Shown here: piece by piece, positions 7,503 to 11,988 of the stretch
Layout of the letters: every line of letters starts with the position of its first letter
Numbering within the stretch: position 1 is the stretch's first letter
Origin: Bacillota bacterium
GTDB lineage: Bacteria > Bacillota_I > Bacilli_A > Acholeplasmatales > UBA5453
Assembly (NCBI GenBank): GCA_023436805.1
Contig: JAEZHT010000025.1
Location: 1-11,988, forward strand
DNA length: 11,988 bases
Direction of reading: 5' to 3'
The notes under the pieces: generated by a model
Seen by the model: only the letters and a program-made list of their open reading frames with translations
Databases searched by the model: none
What the model was told of the DNA's origin: nothing
Translations under genes and position numbers: made by a program

Positions 7503-8880
7503 AGCCCACCAAGTAATCCACAGTCGCTTGGAGTTGTAAGTCAAATACCGATTGTTCACGGTAAATGCGGTATATATCAATCAATTTCATGGTTGTTTCG
7601 TAGTTTAAAGTCCCAGTCACTGTCAAACTTTGAGCCGTTTGGAAAGCATTGATTTTGGCTTCTAGTTCTGCATCTAAGTTCATGACATCGGTTCTATCTT
7701 CTAAAGTATCTTCTTGTAAATTGAGAACATCGATCAAAGCTTGATATTCGGTTAAATCATCGTTTAGAACGAGTTCTTTGACATAAATCGGATAGCTACG
7801 AGATAATAAACCAGTTTGATCAATGATTTGATCAGGAATGATGCCACCCTCAACGGTATTGCCATTGGGTGAATACCAATACCCTTCGGTCATACTGAAA
7901 TACATTTCCCTACCTTGTTTGCTTAAAACAAACGTGGTTTGATACACGAATTTACCAAAGGATTGGGTCCCTACGATTGGATAATTCCCATTTTCTCGCA
8001 GTGCCATCGCTAATACTTCAGATGCGGATGCACTATTTTCATTTTGTAATATCACGATTGGGTACGTTTTTCTAACGTTATCTGGGTTACCCATATAATT
8101 GGTTCTATGGTCATCATAAATGCGATGCATGGTCACCACTGGATCTTCTCCTGTGGCGAATTGCGCAATGATGTCGACCACTGCGGTCAAATAACCACCG
8201 CCGTTATCTCTCACATCGATGATCAATCCAGTCGGATTTTGAGCTTCGATTAAAGCGAGTTCAGTGCGAAAAGCCATCCCTGTTTTACCTGCGAATCGGT
8301 TGATGTCGATGTATGCAATCTTATTTTCAAACACTTTTGATGTCACAGAATTGATCGGAATTTCATGTACAGCAACGGTGGTGTTGATCACTTGGTCACC
8401 TCTTTGGATGACCAATGCGAATTCATCGTTCAAATCACCTGACAACAGTGGTGTTTTTTCATCGTATGTGAGCGGTGAAAGCGATGTCCCATTGACTTCT
8501 GTGATGATGTCACCAATGTAAATTTTACCTGCCAAATCGGCCAATGGATTCACATTCGCGATTTTCAACCCAAGTTCATCGTCGATGATGGTGATACCAA
8601 TCCCGTAATACGATTCATCGAGTTCAATGGTGCGGGTATTGGGCACATATAAATATGTATAAGGATCATCGAGACGTTCAATTAAATCTTCTACGGTTTC
8701 AACGTCATTGATGGTGAAATCCAAATCTTTATAATAATATTGGTCCAAAAGCGTAAATACTTCATACAAGTCAGGTTTAGTCAAAAAAGTGGGCAGCGTT
8801 ACTTCGCACCCACTTAAAAAACCTATGACTAGGCTGATGATGATTGATACATATAATTTCTTATTCTTTACTAAATCCAC
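7492..8880 (-). CDS. S41 family C-terminal processing peptidase, predicted lipoprotein, with PG-binding-like tail
   Basis: This 462-aa protein (GTG start) has a Lys-rich N-terminus, a hydrophobic segment and the lipobox LSGC (22-25), so it should be lipid-anchored at C25 and face outward. A PDZ domain (about 90-172, YYGIGITI to the GD.I..VNG strand) is followed by the S41 core. The core holds GLIIDVRDNGGG, NENSASASE with predicted nucleophile S285, and FGKFVYQT with the general-base lysine K310. EGGIIPDQII closes the core. The last 60-odd residues contain INAFQTAQSLTVTGTLNYETTMKL, the pattern of a PG_binding_1 domain, as in Bacillus CtpA/CtpB-type proteases. A TTG at 8886 would add two residues, but AAAGAGG (8890-8896) is only three bases from it and nine from the GTG. 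The gene overlaps the end of the YitT gene. Substrates are unknown. Confidence 0.88.
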   Translation of the reverse strand: MDLVKNKKLYVSIIISLVIGFLSGCEVTLPTFLTKPDLYEVFTLLDQYYYKDLDFTINDVETVEDLIERLDDPYTYLYVPNTRTIELDESYYGIGITIIDDELGLKIANVNPLADLAGKIYIGDIITEVNGTSLSPLTYDEKTPLLSGDLNDEFALVIQRGDQVINTTVAVHEIPINSVTSKVFENKIAYIDINRFAGKTGMAFRTELALIEAQNPTGLIIDVRDNGGGYLTAVVDIIAQFATGEDPVVTMHRIYDDHRTNYMGNPDNVRKTYPIVILQNENSASASEVLAMALRENGNYPIVGTQSFGKFVYQTTFVLSKQGREMYFSMTEGYWYSPNGNTVEGGIIPDQIIDQTGLLSRSYPIYVKELVLNDDLTEYQALIDVLNLQEDTLEDRTDVMNLDAELEAKINAFQTAQSLTVTGTLNYETTMKLIDIYRIYREQSVFDLQLQATVDYLVGYES

Positions 8881-9718
8881 GTCCAACCGCCTCTTTCGTA
8901 TCGGTCATGAAGGTGAAGGCTTCCGGGTCAATCCGTTCGATGACCGAACGCATTTTGTTGACTTCACGATTACGCATCGTACAAATGACCATTTTGCCTT
9001 TATGGCCACTGAATCCGCCTTCTGAATCAATCAAGGTACAACCCCGGTCAATGGTGTCATAAATCGCTTGTTTGATCAAATCTGGTTTCTTCGTAACCAC
9101 AAAGATGGTCTGTCCCGCACGACCTTTGATGGACACATTGTCCACAATGATGGATATCAAGAATACGCTCGCAACCGCGTATATGAATAATTCGATGTCT
9201 CTAAAGAATATTAAGGATAATAAGACTACCAAGCCATCGGTGAAATAAAAGATGATTTGGTATGGGATATGTAGCTTTTTATGGATGATGCTTTGAAGGA
9301 CATCCATACCGCCGGTAGTCCCACCAAAACGGAACACAATCCCTAAACCGGAACCAACCAAAATCGAACCCGATACAGCAGCAATCAATAATTTGGATTC
9401 AGTCAATTGGTTCATAATCCAGGCTTCATTGGCACCGACGGTTTCCAAGATGAATAATATGATTGGTGAAGCCAATGAACCAAATATGGTTTTTATAAAA
9501 AAGTGTTTACCCAATATAATGAGTCCTAAAAATAACAAAAAGGTATTCAAAATAAATACGACAATCGATGGGTTGAGTTGTGCCCTAAATATGACAGCTA
9601 AACCCATAACGCCCCCAATAACCAAGTTTTCAGGGAGTAGAAAAAAGTAAAAACCAAGGGTCATGATGGTAACCCCGAAAGCGATTTGTGCGTATTCAAA
9701 CGCGATTTTTTTGATCAT
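8861..9718 (-). CDS. YitT family membrane protein (DUF161 + DUF2179)
   Basis: This 285-aa integral membrane protein has about six or seven hydrophobic helices in residues 7-195. A soluble C-terminal domain of about 80 residues follows (203-280, TIFVVTKKPDLIKQAI... to the end), matching the DUF2179 domain that follows the YitT membrane region. The motif VFRFGGTTGGMDVL (128-141) is the conserved glycine-rich loop of the family. Known members are widespread in low-GC Firmicutes, often in several copies, and lack a proven biochemical function; transport has been suggested. The ATG at 9718 directly follows the TAG stop of prfB (TAGATG), with AGGTGA a few bases upstream inside prfB, indicating coupled translation. 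Its own end overlaps the start of the S41 protease gene. Confidence 0.88.
   Translation of the reverse strand: MIKKIAFEYAQIAFGVTIMTLGFYFFLLPENLVIGGVMGLAVIFRAQLNPSIVVFILNTFLLFLGLIILGKHFFIKTIFGSLASPIILFILETVGANEAWIMNQLTESKLLIAAVSGSILVGSGLGIVFRFGGTTGGMDVLQSIIHKKLHIPYQIIFYFTDGLVVLLSLIFFRDIELFIYAVASVFLISIIVDNVSIKGRAGQTIFVVTKKPDLIKQAIYDTIDRGCTLIDSEGGFSGHKGKMVICTMRNREVNKMRSVIERIDPEAFTFMTDTKEAVGRGFSKE
8890..8896 (-). promoter_or_regulatory. Ribosome binding site that decides the S41 start
   Basis: AAAGAGG on the minus strand lies inside the end of the YitT gene. It is nine bases from the GTG at 8878-8880 and only three from the TTG at 8884-8886. The normal spacing favours GTG. Confidence 0.55.
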
Positions 9719-10810
9719 CTAATCACCTGACTTTAAATAAGCATTGATGAACCCATCGATATCCCCATCCATCACCGCGACGGTTTGGCTGGTTTCATAA
9801 TCGGTACGATGGTCTTTCACCATTTGGTACGGGTGGAACACATAAGATCGGATTTGAGAACCCCACCCAATGTCTTTTTGTTCACCTTTAATCTCATTTA
9901 ACAGCTTTCTTTGTTTTTCAATTTCAAGGACAGCCAACTTGGATCTTAAGATGTCCATTGCTACTTCCTTATTTTTAATCTGACTGCGTTCGTTTTGACA
10001 GGTGACGACGATGTTGGTTGGTAAATGTGTCACACGAACCGCACTATCGGTGGTATTGACGCTTTGTCCGCCTGCACCACTGCTTCTGTAGACATCGGTT
10101 TTGATGTCTTCATCTTTGATTTGAATGTCGATTCTTTGATCGATTTCAGGCATGACTTCAACACTCACAAAGGAGGTGTGACGACGTGCATTGGAATCAA
10201 ATGGCGAAATACGGACCAGACGGTGGACACCGTGTTCACTCTTGAGATAACCGTAAGCATATTTGCCTTTGATTCGGATGGTTACACTCTTGATGCCTGC
10301 TTCTTCACCGGCTTGGTAGTCTAAAACTTCAATCTTATAGTTTTTTCTAACGGCGTAGCGTTGGTACATCCGGTAAAGCATTTCGCACCAGTCTTGAGAC
10401 TCTGTGCCACCCGCCCCTGGGTGTAACTCTAGGATGGCTGGCAAGTCATCGTAAGGGCCATTCAATAAGATCAATGTTTCAAACGATTTCAACGCTTTAT
10501 CTAATACATATACTTCGTCTGTGATCATCAAAAAATCTTCAGATTGGTCATCGGTTACAGCAGCCAATTCCTCTAATGTTTTAAATTGATTAAACAAAGA
10601 TTCATACGTGTCGATTTGTTCTTTTTGTTGGTTGGTCACTTCAATCATTTTTTGGGCAGATTTGACATCATCCCAAAAATCAGCCGCGGACATTTGGCGA
10701 CTGTTGGTTTCAAATTCTTGTTTTAAATTGTCCATATCGAGTGCTTTTTCCAAATCCGCCAAGCGTATTTCAAAAGACTCTAGGTATTTATTTAATTCAT
10801 AACGTTCCAT
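9719..10810 (-). CDS. prfB: Peptide chain release factor 2 (RF2)
   Basis: This 363-aa cytoplasmic factor reads UGA and UAA stops in the ribosome and triggers peptide release. The stop-recognition tripeptide SPF (202-204, in RISPFDSNARRHTSF) is the RF2-specific form, and the catalytic GGQ is at 247-249 in SSGAGGQSVN. The full-length protein is encoded in one frame. At the place where most bacterial prfB genes carry the CTTTGA programmed frameshift, the sequence is a plain CTCGAT (10736-10741, L24-D25). The autoregulatory frameshift is therefore absent. The start ATG at 10810 has GAGG seven bases upstream. The gene lies downstream of secA, as in B. subtilis, with one small gene inserted between. 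Its presence shows that TGA is a stop codon here. Confidence 0.96.
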   Translation of the reverse strand: MERYELNKYLESFEIRLADLEKALDMDNLKQEFETNSRQMSAADFWDDVKSAQKMIEVTNQQKEQIDTYESLFNQFKTLEELAAVTDDQSEDFLMITDEVYVLDKALKSFETLILLNGPYDDLPAILELHPGAGGTESQDWCEMLYRMYQRYAVRKNYKIEVLDYQAGEEAGIKSVTIRIKGKYAYGYLKSEHGVHRLVRISPFDSNARRHTSFVSVEVMPEIDQRIDIQIKDEDIKTDVYRSSGAGGQSVNTTDSAVRVTHLPTNIVVTCQNERSQIKNKEVAMDILRSKLAVLEIEKQRKLLNEIKGEQKDIGWGSQIRSYVFHPYQMVKDHRTDYETSQTVAVMDGDIDGFINAYLKSGD

Positions 10811-10827
10811 AATATAACCTCAAATCC

Positions 10828-10836
10828 ATTATAACA
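10828..10836 (-). promoter_or_regulatory. Extended -10 promoter for prfB
   Basis: TGTTATAAT on the minus strand has a perfect TATAAT with the TGn extension. No convincing -35 is seen at 16-18 bases. The expected start, near 10821, would place the GAGGTT ribosome binding site at the very 5' end of an mRNA leader of about 11 bases. Confidence 0.55.
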
Positions 10837-10845
10837 AAGTTATAA
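10829..10845. repeat. 17-bp inverted repeat overlapping the prfB -10, possible operator
   Basis: TTATAAC-AAA-GTTATAA is a perfect 7-bp inverted repeat with a 3-base centre, and one arm overlaps the -10 element. It has almost no G/C and no U-run after it, so it does not look like a terminator. A repressor site is possible, but AT-rich promoter DNA can give such symmetry by chance. Confidence 0.4.
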
Positions 10846-10873
10846 GATTTTCACCATACAAAGCGGTTATATG

Positions 10874-11281
10874 TTATTCAATTAATGTTACAAAATCATA
10901 CTTAAAAGCATCCACATAGGTTTTTTGCATGAGCTTTCGTAAGACGTTTAAATCCACATCCGATAATTTCTTGATATATAAGCACCCTTTACCATAGGTA
11001 CATTTACCCAAAGTATTCAACTCTTCATATTGTTCAATTTCGAATGTTAAGTATAAAGTGATGGCTTGTTTTCGGCTAGACAACCCCAAGATAGGCATAT
11101 AGCCATCGTTGCCTGATTTGTATTTGTAATAGAGTTTTCCAAAACCGATGATAGAGCCCCAAAGTTTAGGTTCCCTTTGAGTGATTTGTTTCATTTCTTC
11201 TATCAACCATTGGATTGCTGCTTTGCGTTCCTCAGGTAATTGGTCCATATAAGATTGAATCGATGTATTTGTGATATCCAT
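10874..11281 (-). CDS. DUF1801 (YdhG-like) domain protein
   Basis: This 135-aa soluble protein has no signal peptide or membrane helix. It follows the DUF1801 layout: an N-terminal helix with SIQSYMDQLPEERKAAIQWL (7-26), then IIGFGKLYYKYKS (44-56, the position of the family's GYGMPAYKY-type motif), then a strand KQAITLYL (71-78). It ends with GKGCLYIKKLSDVDLNVLRKLM (97-118), which is very characteristic. Members are small proteins with a fold related to frataxin/YdhG; their biochemical role is unknown. The ATG at 11281 is preceded by AAGGGGG with eight bases spacing. It sits alone between the secA terminator and the prfB promoter. No terminator follows it, so its transcript may continue into prfB. 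Confidence 0.8.
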   Translation of the reverse strand: MDITNTSIQSYMDQLPEERKAAIQWLIEEMKQITQREPKLWGSIIGFGKLYYKYKSGNDGYMPILGLSSRKQAITLYLTFEIEQYEELNTLGKCTYGKGCLYIKKLSDVDLNVLRKLMQKTYVDAFKYDFVTLIE

Positions 11282-11302
11282 AGGTATATCCCCCTTAATG
11301 AT

Positions 11303-11308
11303 ATTATA
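11303..11308 (-). promoter_or_regulatory. Candidate -10 for the DUF1801 gene
   Basis: A perfect TATAAT lies just after the secA terminator U-run on the minus strand. There is no TGn extension, and no convincing -35 because the upstream region is the terminator itself. The predicted start is at about 11296, right at the AAGGGGG ribosome binding site. Confidence 0.35.
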
Positions 11309-11311
11309 TCG

Positions 11312-11337
11312 AAAAAAAACACTCCGAAGAGTGTTTT
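11312..11337 (-). terminator. Intrinsic terminator of secA with UUCG tetraloop
   Basis: In the minus-strand RNA, AAAACACTC-UUCG-GAGUGUUUU forms a 9-bp stem closed by a stable UUCG tetraloop, and the U-run totals eight. It begins four bases after the secA stop codon. The form is textbook and separates secA from the downstream genes. Confidence 0.9.
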
Positions 11338-11341
11338 ATGC

Positions 11342-11988
11342 TTATCTACGTTTCCAATTAGGCATGTTACGTTGATTATGGTTTTGTTTGACTTTGCTTG
11401 GCTTTTTAGTTCTAAGCTCGCCGCCTTCATTGGTTTTGGTATTCTTAACGACTTCTTCGCGTTCAGAATTGACACGAATTTGAGCACGTAAGACATAGGT
11501 TGCGATATCTTTTGAGATATTTAAAGTCATTTCTCTAAACTTATTGAAACCTTCTTTTTGATAAATCTGAAGTGGGTTGGCTTGACCGTATTGCTGGAGG
11601 GTCACGGCTTGTCTCAACTCACTCATTTGGTCGATGTGACGCATCCAGAACGTATCGATGACACGAAGTGAAATGACCTTTAAGAATTCATTGAAGATTT
11701 CTTCAGGAAATTGGTTCTTCTTATTTTCGATTTCATGCATCGCCAATGATTTTAAATAAGCAGGGATGCCTTTTTCATCGAGTTCAGCGAGTTTTTGTTT
11801 ATCCACGGTACCACGAACAAACAACACCCCATCGAAGGTCACATGGATGGCTTCATCATTGATATCATATTTATTTTTACCCACTTGGACCATGAGCGGT
11901 TGGACTGCACTGTCAATGTAGGATTCAATCGCTTTGATGACAAATGGTTCAATATTGTTTTCTGTGAGTACGAAGGTGCGTTCTGCAT
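11342..11988 (-). CDS. secA: Preprotein translocase ATPase SecA, C-terminal part only
   Basis: The frame is open from the right edge of the window to a TAA at 11342-11344, so about 214 C-terminal residues are visible. An ATG at 11893 is internal, not a start. SecA drives proteins through the SecYEG channel at the membrane. The visible part covers the end of the helical scaffold/wing region, with VISLRVIDTFWMRHIDQMSELRQ and LQQYGQANPLQIYQKEGFNKF, both strongly conserved in SecA. The last 45 or so residues are a Lys/Arg/Asn-rich tail ending MPNWKRR. They do not contain the Cys-rich zinc-binding motif found at the C-terminus of many SecA proteins. The motor domains (Walker A and B) lie outside the window. 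Confidence 0.93.
   Translation of the reverse strand, partial: AERTFVLTENNIEPFVIKAIESYIDSAVQPLMVQVGKNKYDINDEAIHVTFDGVLFVRGTVDKQKLAELDEKGIPAYLKSLAMHEIENKKNQFPEEIFNEFLKVISLRVIDTFWMRHIDQMSELRQAVTLQQYGQANPLQIYQKEGFNKFREMTLNISKDIATYVLRAQIRVNSEREEVVKNTKTNEGGELRTKKPSKVKQNHNQRNMPNWKRR

Noticed and set aside
7503..7580. Longer recX start adding 26 residues
   Set aside because: The extra residues lie inside the S41 coding end and do not resemble the RecX N-terminus. The ATG at 7502 overlaps the S41 stop in the usual coupled way.
8884..8886. TTG start for the S41 gene
   Set aside because: It is only three bases from the ribosome binding site; the GTG six bases downstream has a nine-base spacing. The difference is two residues.
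10829..10845. Palindrome ahead of prfB read as a terminator of the DUF1801 gene
   Set aside because: Seven A/T-rich pairs with a 3-base loop and no following U-run would be too weak to terminate.
1..11988. tRNA, rRNA, CRISPR arrays, transposons, phage genes, riboswitches and tandem repeats
   Set aside because: None seen on reading both strands. All gaps are under about 100 bases and are accounted for by terminators and promoters.

Overview
This 12 kb window reads as ordinary bacterial chromosome from a low-GC, wall-less or Firmicute-related organism. The best fit is the Acholeplasmatales/Izemoplasmatales side of the Mollicutes, or a close relative, but this is an inference. The supporting signs are AT-rich third positions, strong AGGAG-type ribosome binding sites and a secA-prfB-S41 peptidase neighbourhood like that of low-GC Firmicutes. 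TGG encodes Trp and TGA is used as a stop (recX, S41 gene). A complete release factor 2 gene (prfB) is present, which excludes the mycoplasmas that read UGA as Trp.

Layout. Positions 1-2365 (+ strand) hold the 3' part of a small four-helix membrane protein gene followed by a tightly packed NatA/NatB-like ABC-2 exporter pair. A 26-bp perfect palindrome with A/T runs on both sides (about 2365-2390) serves as a shared terminator against the convergent minus-strand block. Everything from 2396 to the right edge is on the minus strand. In transcription order it runs: secA 3' end, UUCG-loop terminator, a DUF1801 protein, a promoter, prfB, a YitT-family membrane protein, an S41 lipoprotein protease, recX, glgB, a short regulatory gap, and glgP. 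From prfB to glgB the genes abut or overlap by up to about 20 bp, so they are probably one translationally coupled transcript. glgP sits behind a 90-bp gap carrying a CcpA-type cre match, a hairpin and an extended -10 promoter, so it probably also has its own control.

How the genes work together. glgB (branching) and glgP (phosphorolysis) form a glycogen/alpha-glucan storage and mobilisation pair. The synthesis genes glgC and glgA are not in the window. SecA, RF2, RecX, YitT and the protease are housekeeping or envelope functions that share a transcript rather than a pathway. The ABC pair is an exporter of unknown substrate with a probable small accessory membrane protein.

No tRNA, rRNA, CRISPR array, insertion sequence, phage gene or riboswitch was seen, and no stretch longer than about 100 bases lacks a gene. 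I found no convincing new biological system. The points most worth a second look are the glgB-glgP regulatory gap, the in-frame prfB without the usual programmed frameshift but with a palindrome over its promoter, and the lipoprotein form of the S41 protease with a peptidoglycan-binding-like tail.
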